Shown here: in pieces, positions 1 through 8,164 of the stretch
Numbering within the stretch: position 1 is the stretch's first letter
Layout of the letters: each line of letters begins with the position of its first letter
DNA from: Rhizobium sp.
GTDB taxonomy: Bacteria; Pseudomonadota; Alphaproteobacteria; Rhizobiales; Rhizobiaceae
NCBI GenBank assembly: GCA_028290545.1
Contig: JAQGJP010000002.1
Span: 62,001 to 126,000, forward strand
Direction: 5' to 3'
DNA: 64,000 nucleotides
Notes under the pieces: generated by a model
What the model saw: only the letters and a program-made list of their open reading frames with translations
What the model was told of the DNA's origin: nothing
Databases searched by the model: none
Translations under genes and position numbers: made by a program

Positions 1-512
1 TATTCTCGAGCGGCAATGCCGCCTTCGCCAGCACGATCATCGCCGATGCGGTCAACTGGCAGGCCTTCGGGCAGACATTGGGTGACGAAAATGTCGGCGC
101 CATGCGTTGGCCGGTGCTCGTGCCCGACGCCCCGCTCGCCAAGAGCTTCAGTGGCGTGGAGAGCTCGGTGTTCGGCGTCACCTCCTGGACGGAGAAGAAG
201 GAAGCCTCGCTGAAATTCGTCAAGTTCATCGCCGGTGTCGAGAATGGCAATCTCCTGACGTCGCTTGGCGGCGGCATCGCCCTCAACAAGAATGTCGATC
301 CGGCGCTGGTACCGAAATCGCAGGCGCTGGCGCAGATCCGCGAGATCATCAAGACGCCGACGCTGCACGCAGGCGTGCTGTTGAGCGGACAGGAAGCTGA
401 CGCGCTGGCACGCGGCTGGCAGGAGGTAACCCTCGGACGCCTGACCGTGGCAGATTGGGTGGCCCGGATGCAGGTCGCACTGGAAGAAAGCCCCGGCAAG
501 ACCGCGAATTGA
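1..512 (+). CDS. Extracellular solute-binding protein of a carbohydrate ABC transporter (C-terminal part)
   Basis: The reading frame is open from base 3 and ends at a stop at 512, giving the last 169 residues of a protein that starts left of the window. The product would be the periplasmic binding protein that delivers a sugar-like ligand to the permeases encoded just downstream. The visible segment has the usual late features of family 1 sugar-binding proteins: a stretch near FGVTSWTEKKEASLKFVKFI (the helix where residual domains repack) and a charged C-terminus. Gene order binding protein-permease-permease is the standard layout. The exact sugar cannot be told from this fragment; the RhaM-like gene downstream hints at a monosaccharide. 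Family assignment is reliable, substrate is unknown. Confidence 0.8.
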   Translation, partial: FSSGNAAFASTIIADAVNWQAFGQTLGDENVGAMRWPVLVPDAPLAKSFSGVESSVFGVTSWTEKKEASLKFVKFIAGVENGNLLTSLGGGIALNKNVDPALVPKSQALAQIREIIKTPTLHAGVLLSGQEADALARGWQEVTLGRLTVADWVARMQVALEESPGKTAN

Positions 513-520
513 TCGCGTTT

Positions 521-547
521 CTGCGGGGCTGCGCTGCGGCCCCGCAG
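521..547 (+). promoter_or_regulatory. Stem-loop between binding-protein gene and permease gene
   Basis: A perfect 9-bp stem (CTGCGGGGC at 521-529 with GCCCCGCAG at 539-547) sits between the binding-protein stop and the permease start. It has no T-run, so it is probably not a full terminator. Such hairpins after a binding-protein gene commonly protect the upstream mRNA from 3' decay or lower permease expression; that role here is inferred. Confidence 0.5.
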
Positions 548-554
548 TCCTTCC

Positions 555-1514
555 ATGCGAGACGAAGCAATGAACTCTTCCGACATCCAGAGACTGGCAA
601 GCGGTGCTGCAGTTGCGCCGAGGCGTCGCCGCCGCAGGTTCGGCTCCGCTTCGCTGCTGGCGCTCGGCCTGGTCTTGCCGGGCGTTCTGCTGGCCGTGCT
701 CTTCAAGCTGGTGCCGCTGGTGCGGGCCTTCTGGCTCAGCCTGCAGAAGACGCGCGGCTTTGAGGATCCGAGCTTTGCCGGCCTTGCCAACTATTATTCC
801 GCATTTCGCGATCCGATTTTCGCTCATGCCTTCCGCAATGCGGCCATGGTCTTCGTCAGCCTGCCGGTCTGGATATTCTTCCCGCTGGTGATCGCGCTGC
901 TGCTGTTTCAGCGGACGCCGGGCTGGAAGATCTTCCGTGCCGTCTACTTTCTGCCCTACATGATCGCACCGGTCGTGGTCGGCATCATGTTTCGCCAGAT
1001 CCTGGCGCCCGATGGCCCGCTCAATGCGCTGCTCATCGGTATCGGCCTCTCGCCCCTGGCCATCGAATGGCTGAACGGCCCCAACAGCGCCCTGTTCTCA
1101 CTGACTGCAGTCGCATTGTGGAGCTTCTTCGGGCTGGGCGTGCTGACCTACCTCTCCGGACTTGCGACCGTACCGCAGGATGTCATCGAAGCGGCGCGTC
1201 TCGATGGCGCCGGCTTCTTCAGGCTGCTGTTCAGCATCGCCATGCCCCTGATCAAACCGGTTATCGGCTACTGGAGCGTGTTGTGCATGTCCAGCATGCT
1301 GATCTGGATGTTCCCGCTGATCTACGCTCTGACGCGAGGCGGACCGGGCAGCGCGACGATGCTGCCGGAATACCTCGTCTTCATCACCACGTTCGAATTT
1401 CTCAACCGCGGCAAGGGTGCGGCCATCGGCATGGCGTTGTTCGTCTTCGCAGCCCTGGTCTCCGCCTTCGTGGTGCGGCGCATGTATCGCGAAGGCAAAG
1501 GAAGATCATCATGA
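555..1514 (+). CDS. Carbohydrate ABC transporter permease (MalF/UgpA type)
   Basis: A 319-residue inner-membrane permease. It has a basic N-terminus, then about six hydrophobic segments, and the ABC permease EAA loop (EAARLDGAGFF) near residues 212-222, where the ATPase docks. Length fits the binding-protein-dependent sugar permeases of the MalF/UgpA class. ATG codons at 555 and 570 are both possible; neither has a strong Shine-Dalgarno sequence, and 570 would remove five residues. Its stop overlaps the start of the next permease (ATGA at 1511-1514), so the two are translationally coupled and should form a heterodimer. No ATPase gene lies in this part of the window. Confidence 0.9.
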   Translation: MRDEAMNSSDIQRLASGAAVAPRRRRRRFGSASLLALGLVLPGVLLAVLFKLVPLVRAFWLSLQKTRGFEDPSFAGLANYYSAFRDPIFAHAFRNAAMVFVSLPVWIFFPLVIALLLFQRTPGWKIFRAVYFLPYMIAPVVVGIMFRQILAPDGPLNALLIGIGLSPLAIEWLNGPNSALFSLTAVALWSFFGLGVLTYLSGLATVPQDVIEAARLDGAGFFRLLFSIAMPLIKPVIGYWSVLCMSSMLIWMFPLIYALTRGGPGSATMLPEYLVFITTFEFLNRGKGAAIGMALFVFAALVSAFVVRRMYREGKGRSS

Positions 1515-2380
1515 GCGTCGCGGCGGTATCCCTGGCCCGACGCCGGGCGCGCAGCCGTTCCGTGCGGTCTGTCACGAAATGGGTGGTGACCTTCGCTCTG
1601 GTCGTGGTGGCGGTCGGTGCGCTCTACCCGCTGCTCTTCACGATCATCAACTCGCTCAAGTCTCGCACTGTCTATGCACAGAACCCGTTGGGCCTGACGC
1701 TCGACATCACATTCGAGAACTATCTCGAGACCTTCAATCGAATGCATGTCGCTCGGTTGCTGTTCAACAGTGTTATCACCACGGCAGGCGGCCTGCTGCT
1801 GTCTACCGTTTCGGCGCTGTTCGTCGCCTACGCGGTGACGAAGCTGCGGATGCCGGGCGGCAACCTCGTCTTCCTTTTCATCATCTCGATGCTCGTCATT
1901 CCCAGCCAGGTCATCATCTACCCGCTCTATGAAACCATTCTCAGCATGGGATTCGGCGGCAGCTATCAGGGCCTGATCCTTGCCTATGCGGCCTTTGGCC
2001 TACCGATGAGCACCTATCTGCTGGTCGCCTATTTCAGGGCCATCCCCGATGAGCTGATCGAGGCGGCCCGGCTCGATGGTGCCGGTGAAATGCGCATCCT
2101 GTTCCAGGTGCTCCTGCCCATCTCCACCCCGGCGGTCGCGGCACTGTCCATCCTCAATTTCGTCTGGATGTGGAACGACCTGCTGCTGCCCCTGGTGATC
2201 ATGGGCGGGTCGGACAAGACCACGCTGATGGTCGGCGTCGCGCTGCTTTCGGGCCAGTACGATGTCTCCATCCCGCTGATCAGCGCCGGCCTTATTGTTG
2301 CATTGCTGCCGGTCATGATCGTCTATTTCCTGTTTCAGCGCCAGATTCTCAACGGCGCCATTGCCGGAGCAGTTCGATGA
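1511..2380 (+). CDS. Carbohydrate ABC transporter permease (MalG/UgpE type)
   Basis: A 289-residue inner-membrane permease, partner of the preceding one. It begins with an Arg-rich cytoplasmic tail, followed by about six membrane spans, with the EAA loop EAARLDGAGEM near residues 183-193. The ATG at 1511 overlaps the previous stop (ATGA), which fixes the start; longer open frame upstream is in-frame read-through of the other gene. The stop in turn overlaps the start of the mutarotase-like gene (2377-2380). Tight overlaps indicate a single operon. Substrate not determined. Confidence 0.9.
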   Translation: MSVAAVSLARRRARSRSVRSVTKWVVTFALVVVAVGALYPLLFTIINSLKSRTVYAQNPLGLTLDITFENYLETFNRMHVARLLFNSVITTAGGLLLSTVSALFVAYAVTKLRMPGGNLVFLFIISMLVIPSQVIIYPLYETILSMGFGGSYQGLILAYAAFGLPMSTYLLVAYFRAIPDELIEAARLDGAGEMRILFQVLLPISTPAVAALSILNFVWMWNDLLLPLVIMGGSDKTTLMVGVALLSGQYDVSIPLISAGLIVALLPVMIVYFLFQRQILNGAIAGAVR

Positions 2381-2733
2381 AATCCAGAGGTCCCGACGAA
2401 GCAATATTGTTCCTCTACCGGCTGAAGCCCGGCATGGGTCCGGAATATGACCGCGCCCATCAGGAGGTCTGGCCCGATATCCTTGCCTTGCTCGACGATG
2501 CCGGCATCTACGACTACCAGATCTGGCGACATGGCGAGATCGTCGTCAGCCGGATGCGCACCAGAAAAGGGTTCGGTCACTCCAGCGCGGTGACCGGTGC
2601 CAGCGAGGTCCAGAGGCGCTGGACCGCCTCGCTGGGCCACGTCTTCGACGAGATCGCCGATGCATCGGGCGAGCCGCTTTGGCTCGAGGAAGTGTTCAGC
2701 CACCGCGCGTCATCGACGGAGGAGACGCCATGA
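2377..2733 (+). CDS. L-rhamnose mutarotase-like protein (RhaM/YiiL family)
   Basis: A 118-residue cytoplasmic protein of the L-rhamnose mutarotase family (COG3254), which interconverts the anomers of an aldose after uptake. The family pattern is visible: FLYRLKPGMGPEYDRAHQEV with the conserved His near residue 28, followed by the WP motif and the IYDYQIW strand. Length matches the roughly 105-residue family with a short tail. The start overlaps the permease stop, so it is the last gene of the sugar operon. A different sugar than rhamnose is quite possible, because no other rha gene is next to it. Confidence 0.75.
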   Translation: MKSRGPDEAILFLYRLKPGMGPEYDRAHQEVWPDILALLDDAGIYDYQIWRHGEIVVSRMRTRKGFGHSSAVTGASEVQRRWTASLGHVFDEIADASGEPLWLEEVFSHRASSTEETP

Positions 2734-2744
2734 GCGGCCTCCTG

Positions 2745-3632
2745 TCAGGTCGGCCGCGCCGGCGGCCGCTTCTTGCGGATCGGCGCCAGCGGAAAATCGG
2801 GCACCTGCAATGTGCCTCCGAAAGAGCGGGTGATCGCGCTGGCCGCTTGAAACTGCGTGCGGCAGGCGGCCTCGAAGCTCACGCGCTCCTTGGTGGAAGG
2901 CAGGTATGGCATTGTCAGCACCGCCATCGCATGGCCGTCCGCATCCAGAATCGGAAAGCTCACATCGGTAATGCCCTGCAAGCCCTCCCCGGCAATCATC
3001 TCATAGCCGCAGCGGCGGATTTCCTCGATCCTCGCCTCCAGCGCCTTGGCGGTATCTTTCGATACCGTGCGCTCTATCTCGCTGAAGGCCCAATCCTTGA
3101 CTGCCGGACGCTGGAAGGCGATCAGCACGCGGCCCGAGGCCGTGGCCGCAGCCGGGTTCTGGGTGCCGACGCGGAGCCGGAACCCGAGCGGCGCGGGACT
3201 GTCGACCTGGGCGATGACGCGAATATCGAGATGATCGAGAATGGCGACGTGCATGGCCTGATAGGCATCGACCGAGGCCGAATTCATGATCGGCACGGCG
3301 ATGTCGAGCATGCGCCGCATCGGCGGGTAGCGATTGGACAGGTCATGCAGGCGGGTGGACAGGAAGAAGCCATCGTCATCCGGCCGGCGCTGGATGTAGC
3401 CGCGCCGTTCCAGAACCATCACCACCCGGTAGACTTCCTGGAGGGAGCGGCCAAGCAACTGGGCGATCTCGCTTTGGGTCACGCCCTTGGACATGCCGGC
3501 CAGGAGTTCGATCACGTCGATGCCCTTTTCAAGCGCCGGCGCGCCATAGGCCTGCTTGTCGCTGGCCGGCCTGATGGCTTTTGCCGGGCGGGCGGATGTC
3601 TTGTCAGAAGTGGTGCTGGGCTTTCTCGGCAT
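2745..3632 (-). CDS. IclR family transcriptional regulator
   Basis: A 295-residue DNA-binding regulator. After a basic, low-complexity leader (about 30 residues) comes a winged helix-turn-helix at about residues 31-85 (ALEKGIDVIELLAG, then TQSEIAQLLGRSLQEVYRVV), then the IclR effector-binding domain with the family motifs TASGRVLIAF and ITDVSFPILD. The ATG at 3632 was chosen because the upstream in-frame extension has no homology-like sequence. It converges on the sugar operon and is divergent from the deacylase gene at 3770, so it could control either. It ends in a basic tail (RKKRPPARPT). Confidence 0.88.
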   Translation of the reverse strand: MPRKPSTTSDKTSARPAKAIRPASDKQAYGAPALEKGIDVIELLAGMSKGVTQSEIAQLLGRSLQEVYRVVMVLERRGYIQRRPDDDGFFLSTRLHDLSNRYPPMRRMLDIAVPIMNSASVDAYQAMHVAILDHLDIRVIAQVDSPAPLGFRLRVGTQNPAAATASGRVLIAFQRPAVKDWAFSEIERTVSKDTAKALEARIEEIRRCGYEMIAGEGLQGITDVSFPILDADGHAMAVLTMPYLPSTKERVSFEAACRTQFQAASAITRSFGGTLQVPDFPLAPIRKKRPPARPT

Positions 3633-3769
3633 GCTGTCTCGCTCGTTCGAATCCGGACTCTCTATCACAAGAGAACGCCAGCTATCATATATAAAATTGG
3701 AAATGCCCCCGTCATCTGACGATTTCCAGTGCAGTTCTCCCCTCCACACTCCAGCATAAAGAATAGCAA

Positions 3770-4792
3770 ATGGATCGCAATATAACCAAACAGCTCACAC
3801 CCGCTACAGTAGACTTCGACAGGCCCGGAAAGCAGATCGGCGCGTTTCACGTGCCGCTTTCGTCGCACGATGATGCCTGGGGTGTGGTACCGGTTCCCGT
3901 TGCCGTCATCGCCAACGGCAAGGGACCGACGGTCATCCTCGAAGGCGGCAATCATGGCGACGAATATGAAGGGCCGATCGCTCTGGGCGAAATGATCCGC
4001 GAGCTCGACCCCGCCACGGTCTCGGGGCGGCTGATCTTCATTCCCACCATCAATCAGCCCGCCGTTCTTGCCGCCCGCCGCACGTCGCCGATCGACGGGA
4101 TCAACCTGAACCGGACCTTTCCCGGCGACCCCATGGGAACAACGACGCGCCAGATCGCAGCCTTCGTCAATGATGTCCTGTTTCCCATGGGTGACGTGTT
4201 CATCGACCTCCATTCGGGCGGATCTTCTCTCGACATCATTCCGAGTGCGGTCATCGAGCCCGGCAAGACGCCTGAACAGCATGCGGCCAACATGGCGGCG
4301 GCACTGGCTTTCGGCGCGCCGATCGCCGTTGTTATCGACAACCGCGGCGATCCGCGGACCGCGACCGCCTCGGCGGCACTCGCCGGCATGACGGTGATCG
4401 GCACGGAAATGGCAGGCGCAGGCACGGTATCGATCGACGCATTGGCGCTATGCCGAAGGGGCATCCGAAACGTGCTTGCCCATGTCGGGGTATTGCCACC
4501 GGAGATGGCGACGCCGGTCGAAGCAGAACCGCGACTTTACGATTTGACGTCGAAGGCGCATTTGCTCGCGGACGATGACGGCGTCTTCGAGCCCCTGCAT
4601 CGGCTTGGCACCGAGGTGTCGGCGGGAGAACTGGCCGGTCGCATTCATTTCATCACCCAGCCGGGCCGGACGCCCGTAGACCTCCATTATCGCGCAGACG
4701 GCATCGTTTACGGTCGCAGGCAGCCGGGCCGCGTTCGTCCCGGAAATTGCTGCCTCGTCGTTGCAACGCCCTATGAAAGAACAACCTCATGA
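3770..4792 (+). CDS. Succinylglutamate desuccinylase/aspartoacylase-family deacylase, EutE/DoeB-like
   Basis: A 340-residue zinc-dependent deacylase of the M14-like AstE/AspA family. Zinc-ligand motifs are visible: GGNHGDE (His62, Glu65) and DLHSGG (His148), and the ligand-loop NLNRTFPG. The pattern GGNHGDEYEGPIAL and TSPIDG is that of N-acetyl-diaminobutyrate deacetylase DoeB/EutE, which acts in ectoine degradation. The next gene, overlapping by four bases, resembles EutB of hydroxyectoine use, which strengthens that reading. The ectoine hydrolase DoeA/EutD is not in the window, so the substrate may be another N-acyl amino acid. Start ATG at 3770 is preceded by only a weak AAAGAA. Confidence 0.8.
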   Translation: MDRNITKQLTPATVDFDRPGKQIGAFHVPLSSHDDAWGVVPVPVAVIANGKGPTVILEGGNHGDEYEGPIALGEMIRELDPATVSGRLIFIPTINQPAVLAARRTSPIDGINLNRTFPGDPMGTTTRQIAAFVNDVLFPMGDVFIDLHSGGSSLDIIPSAVIEPGKTPEQHAANMAAALAFGAPIAVVIDNRGDPRTATASAALAGMTVIGTEMAGAGTVSIDALALCRRGIRNVLAHVGVLPPEMATPVEAEPRLYDLTSKAHLLADDDGVFEPLHRLGTEVSAGELAGRIHFITQPGRTPVDLHYRADGIVYGRRQPGRVRPGNCCLVVATPYERTTS

Positions 4793-5727
4793 TCAGCCTG
4801 TCGAGCATTCAGGACGCGGCCATCCGTATCGCGCCGCACATTCGCCGGACCCCGACGATCCGGGTCGAAGCCGTCGCCGAGCCGGTAACCCAGGCGCGGC
4901 TTGCACTGAAGCTGGAATGCCTTCAGCCGACCGGTTCGTTCAAGGCGCGTGGCGCCACCAACAAGTTGCTGACCATGCCCAGAGAAGCGCTTGTCAACGG
5001 CATCGTCACCGCATCCGGCGGCAATCACGGGCTTGCTGTGGCGCGTGCTGCCCGATTGGCTGATGTCCCGGCCACGGTCTATGTGACCGAAAGCGCCACG
5101 GCCGAAAAGCGCGAAAAGCTGAAGCGATGGGGCGCAACGGTCAGGGTTCTCGGCCAGGTATGGAACGAGACCAACGAGGCAGCCCTTGCCTTTGCCGAAG
5201 AAAGCGGCGCCGCCTATTTCCATCCTTTCGCCGACCCGGCCGTGGTGGCCGGCCAGGGCACGATAGGCCTCGAACTGATTGAGGCGCTTCCCGATATCGA
5301 TGTTGCATTGGTCGCCATCGGTGGAGGCGGGCTGATATCCGGCATGGCCGTCGCCCTGAAGGCGCTGAAGCCCTCGATCCGGATCATCGGCATCGAGCCC
5401 GAGGGATCGCCGACGCTCCGCGCCTGCCTCGAGGCCGGACACCTCGTTCGCCTGGACAAGGTTACCAGCCGCGTGGCGACCATGAGCTGTGCCCAGACCG
5501 ACCAGAGGATTTTCGAGACTGTCCGCGACTATGTCGACGACATCGTGCTGGTCTCCGACGAGTCGATGCTGGATGCTGCGCGCTGGCTATGGTTCGAGTT
5601 CGGCATCGCCGCCGATCTCAGCGGCGCTGCCGCCATTGCCGCACTCCGCTCCAATGCGGTGACGTTCGGCAGCGACACGTCGATCGGCGCCCTGGTTTGC
5701 GGCGCCGGCCCCGACGGGATGGGGTGA
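4789..5727 (+). CDS. PLP-dependent threonine dehydratase-like enzyme, EutB-like
   Basis: A 312-residue fold-type II PLP enzyme related to threonine/serine dehydratases. The PLP lysine lies in TGSFKARGA (Lys52), the substrate loop is ASGGNHG (residues 75-81), and the phosphate-binding glycine loop is GGGGLISG near residue 178. It lacks the C-terminal ACT-like regulatory domain of biosynthetic IlvA, as is normal for catabolic members. Closest recognised group is the hydroxyectoine utilisation dehydratase EutB, which would convert a beta-hydroxy amino acid to a 2-oxo acid. Its ATG overlaps the deacylase stop (ATGA at 4789-4792), so deacylation followed by deamination is the likely sequence of reactions. 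Confidence 0.82.
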   Translation: MISLSSIQDAAIRIAPHIRRTPTIRVEAVAEPVTQARLALKLECLQPTGSFKARGATNKLLTMPREALVNGIVTASGGNHGLAVARAARLADVPATVYVTESATAEKREKLKRWGATVRVLGQVWNETNEAALAFAEESGAAYFHPFADPAVVAGQGTIGLELIEALPDIDVALVAIGGGGLISGMAVALKALKPSIRIIGIEPEGSPTLRACLEAGHLVRLDKVTSRVATMSCAQTDQRIFETVRDYVDDIVLVSDESMLDAARWLWFEFGIAADLSGAAAIAALRSNAVTFGSDTSIGALVCGAGPDGMG

Positions 5728-5760
5728 CAGGAGCCGGAGTGGTCGTGAAGGCCCCGCTAT

Positions 5761-5829
5761 CGGACTGCCTTTCAGACTTGTTACCTTTTGCAGTCCGAAG
5801 AGGTGCGCGAGCAGATCATTCTGCTCGCG
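5761..5829. terminator. Two stem-loops between convergent genes
   Basis: The 141-base gap between the dehydratase and the convergent SDR gene holds two perfect stems: CGGACTGC (5761-5768) with GCAGTCCG (5790-5797), and CGCGAGCAGA (5806-5815) with TCTGCTCGCG (5820-5829, four-base loop). Their place between converging genes suggests transcript ends for one or both strands. Neither has a long T-run, so efficiency is uncertain. Confidence 0.45.
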
Positions 5830-5868
5830 GACGGTCCCGTCACCGGCTGGCCCAGAGCCTGTCCCGTG

Positions 5869-6603
5869 TCAGATTGAGTGCAGCAATCCGCCATCGCAGG
5901 CAATGGCCTGACCGGTAATATAGCTCGCCCGGTCGCTTGCGAGGAACGTTGCGAGCGCTGCAAACTCCTTGGGCGTTCCCAGCCGCGCGGCCGGAATCTG
6001 TTCGGAGATTTTCGCCTCGTCCACGCCGACCTCGATGAGACGCTCTGTCAGCGTATAGCCGGGCAGGATGGCGTTCACGGTGATGCCGCGCGAGGCATAT
6101 TCTCGGCTGAGCGTATTGACCATGCCGTGCAGGCCGGCACGAAACCCGTTGGAGAGGGCGAGGTTGGCGATCGGTTCGCGCGCCGCAATCGATGTCACCA
6201 CGACAATGCGGCCCCAGCCCCTGTCGCACATCGATGGCAGGGCAGATCTTATGGCGCCGACGCTGCTCATCCACAGGCCTTCGAAGGCATCGCGCCAATC
6301 CTGCTCGTCGGCATCGGCGAACTTGCGCGGCGGCGGACCACCGGTGTTGACCACGAGCACATCGAGCGAACCCATATCCGAAATGACGTTCTGCACGAGC
6401 TTGCCGGCCTCGCCCGGCTTCGACAAATCGACCGCATATCCCTTTGCACCGATCCGCCCGGCGGCGGAATTCAGTCTGTCCGCATCACGTCCGCAGATGG
6501 CGACCGATGCCCCCTCGGCGGCGAGTTCGCTCGCGATCGCAAAACCAAGGCCGCGAGAGCCGCCCATGACGAGAGCGGATTTTTTACCAAGTCCGAAATC
6601 CAT
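5869..6603 (-). CDS. Atypical SDR-family protein (FabG-like), copy 1
   Basis: A 244-residue Rossmann-fold protein of the short-chain dehydrogenase/reductase superfamily. The cofactor motif is GGSRGLGFA near residues 14-22 and the NTGG (NNAG-like) motif is near residue 107. The usual catalytic YxxxK is replaced: the position reads SNGFR (Ser and Arg for Tyr and Lys). The same change is found in the paralogue at 14578-15315. Such members are known as FabG-like SDRs with an imperfect catalytic tetrad, so reductase activity should not be assumed. The ATG at 6603 is two bases after the hydratase stop and uses GGAGG inside that gene, so the pair is one operon. Confidence 0.85.
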   Translation of the reverse strand: MDFGLGKKSALVMGGSRGLGFAIASELAAEGASVAICGRDADRLNSAAGRIGAKGYAVDLSKPGEAGKLVQNVISDMGSLDVLVVNTGGPPPRKFADADEQDWRDAFEGLWMSSVGAIRSALPSMCDRGWGRIVVVTSIAAREPIANLALSNGFRAGLHGMVNTLSREYASRGITVNAILPGYTLTERLIEVGVDEAKISEQIPAARLGTPKEFAALATFLASDRASYITGQAIACDGGLLHSI

Positions 6604-6605
6604 GA

Positions 6606-7382
6606 TTAATCCTCCACCTCGAAATCGACCGTGCCCAGACCATCGAGGGTGTAATGAAAGGAGCCCGATTCCTTCGGGAATTTGGTGGTCACCAGGCTCC
6701 CGGTCAGCACGATATCACCAGCCTTCAGCCCCCCGCCTCTTTCGACAAGATGGTTCGCAAGCCAGGCAAGCGGCGTGAAAGGGTGACCGAGGACATCACG
6801 CCCGTAGCCGCTGTCGATCTCCGTGCCGTCCAGACTGACCGATCCCTTGAGGTCTTCGAGCGCCGGCCATTCGTGGCGCCATTCGCCAAGAATGATCCCG
6901 GCGTTCCAGGAATTGTCGGCGATCAGCGACAATGCGTTGAGCAGGCTGTAATCGGCGCTCCGGTCATCGACGACCTCGACCGCAGCGCAAACCCCGTCAA
7001 CCGCCGCCTCGATCGTCTCACGCGTGAAAGGCCCTTCCGAGGCGTCGAGATCGCGGCCGATGCGAACGCCGATCTCGAACTCCACGCCGAGCCGGCCAAA
7101 CTGGTGACGCTTCAGGTGCACGCCGCTCTGGAAGACCCGATCCGCAAAAACCACGCCGGCGACCGGCGAATCGATGCTGCACATCTTCTGCATGCGCGCG
7201 GATGTCAGCCCGATTTTGTAGCCGATGCCGCGCCCCTGATCGTTGATGAGACGCACATAATGGTCCTGAACATCGTAGGCATCGCGCTGTGTCCTGACCA
7301 GATCCTCCGGCTGCAATGGCAGGAACGGCTTCGAGGCCCCGTGCTCTTCATAGATCCGTCGGCCGATTTCTGAATATGTCAT
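6606..7382 (-). CDS. 2-keto-4-pentenoate hydratase (fumarylacetoacetase-like fold)
   Basis: A 258-residue enzyme of the MhpD/HpaH/XylJ hydratase family, which adds water to 2-hydroxypenta-2,4-dienoate to give 4-hydroxy-2-oxovalerate. Typical family sequence is seen: GRGIGYKIGLTS near residue 50, then LGVEFEIGVRI with acidic metal ligands near residue 100, and GDIVLTGSL toward the C-terminus. Length matches the usual 255-265. The product is the substrate of the aldolase encoded at 19744-20769, though that gene lies 12 kb away on the other strand. The start ATG has GGGAG six bases upstream. A hexenoate or homoprotocatechuate-type substrate is possible. Confidence 0.85.
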   Translation of the reverse strand: MTYSEIGRRIYEEHGASKPFLPLQPEDLVRTQRDAYDVQDHYVRLINDQGRGIGYKIGLTSARMQKMCSIDSPVAGVVFADRVFQSGVHLKRHQFGRLGVEFEIGVRIGRDLDASEGPFTRETIEAAVDGVCAAVEVVDDRSADYSLLNALSLIADNSWNAGIILGEWRHEWPALEDLKGSVSLDGTEIDSGYGRDVLGHPFTPLAWLANHLVERGGGLKAGDIVLTGSLVTTKFPKESGSFHYTLDGLGTVDFEVED

Positions 7383-7427
7383 GTTTCTCCCAATCTGGTC
7401 CTTGCTTCAGGGCCACCCTCTAAATGC

Positions 7428-7440
7428 TTGATCGTTCATG
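7428..7440. promoter_or_regulatory. Candidate operator TTGATCGTTCATG upstream of hydratase-SDR operon
   Basis: The 13-base sequence TTGATCGTTCATG lies 46 bases upstream of the hydratase start. An almost identical copy (TTGATCGTTCTTG, 8178-8190) lies just upstream of the Xre-cupin regulator gene. Two copies at the only two promoter regions flanking the regulator suggest its binding site. This is a sequence match only. Confidence 0.45.
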
Positions 7441-7444
7441 AACC

Positions 7445-8164
7445 CTAAGGCAGCGAAACCCGCAAAGATCTCCGGCGCCCCAGATCGGCGAGCTCGTTTT
7501 CCGGAGCTGTGCAAACGCTGAGAACGCGGGCGCCGCCGGCACCCGACCTGATGAAAGCATGCCCCATCTTTGCATCGAAATAGATCGAAGCTCCGGTCGT
7601 CAGGCTGAGGGGTTTGTAAAATTCGGAAATGAAAATCACCTCACCCTCAAGAACGTACAGATATTCCTCGCCGGAATGGCTATGCAACGGGCCATGTTCT
7701 TCGAGAGAAGACGCCAACACATCCGCGACAATAGGAACCATCTTCTTTCCGGAGAGCTCGGCGCACGGAAATTCATAACCGTAGCCGGCGGTGAGCAACT
7801 TCACCCCATTCCCGGGGAGCGTGACCGACCGACGCCCCATCACCTGTTGCGACACGCTGTCGGTGAAAAAATCGGATATATCGAGCCCAAGCCCGGACGC
7901 CATCTGCACGATCTTGTCGTATGTCAGCGACATCTGCTCGTTCTCGGCCTTTGAGATAGTCGATACCGCGAGACCGGTCATCTGGCTTACCTGCGTGATC
8001 GTCAGGCTCAAGCGGCGGCGCAGGCTCTTCAAACGTGATCCAAGGCCGGGCGTTTGCCGATCGGCCATACCTGTGAACTCAATCTCCTGGTCAGCCGCTA
8101 TAAGATTGCCGTTCGCCGGCACATCTTTACCGAATGACTTTTTGGGATTTAGCGGTTTGGACAT
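7445..8164 (-). CDS. Xre-family transcriptional regulator with C-terminal cupin domain
   Basis: A 239-residue regulator. A helix-turn-helix of the Cro/CI type spans about residues 40-95 (LGSRLKSLRRRLSLTITQVS, then GLAVSTISKAE), and a small cupin barrel spans about residues 155-230 (EEHGPLHSHSGEEYLYVLEG with the metal-type HxH...E pattern). This architecture is common for regulators of amino-acid or polyamine catabolism (PuuR-like). It lies immediately upstream of the hydratase-SDR operon, same strand, 62 bases before it, and 430 bases from the divergent ABC operon. The leader carries a candidate operator, suggesting autoregulation. The N-terminal 35 residues are polar and probably disordered. 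Confidence 0.88.
   Translation of the reverse strand: MSKPLNPKKSFGKDVPANGNLIAADQEIEFTGMADRQTPGLGSRLKSLRRRLSLTITQVSQMTGLAVSTISKAENEQMSLTYDKIVQMASGLGLDISDFFTDSVSQQVMGRRSVTLPGNGVKLLTAGYGYEFPCAELSGKKMVPIVADVLASSLEEHGPLHSHSGEEYLYVLEGEVIFISEFYKPLSLTTGASIYFDAKMGHAFIRSGAGGARVLSVCTAPENELADLGRRRSLRVSLP

Noticed and set aside
1067-1510. Upstream in-frame extension of the second sugar permease
   Set aside because: It overlaps the first permease in another frame and lacks homology; the ATG at 1511 overlaps the previous stop and fits family length.
5806-5829. tRNA-like stem in the gap after the dehydratase gene
   Set aside because: Only a single 10-bp hairpin; no cloverleaf arms or TTC-type loop.
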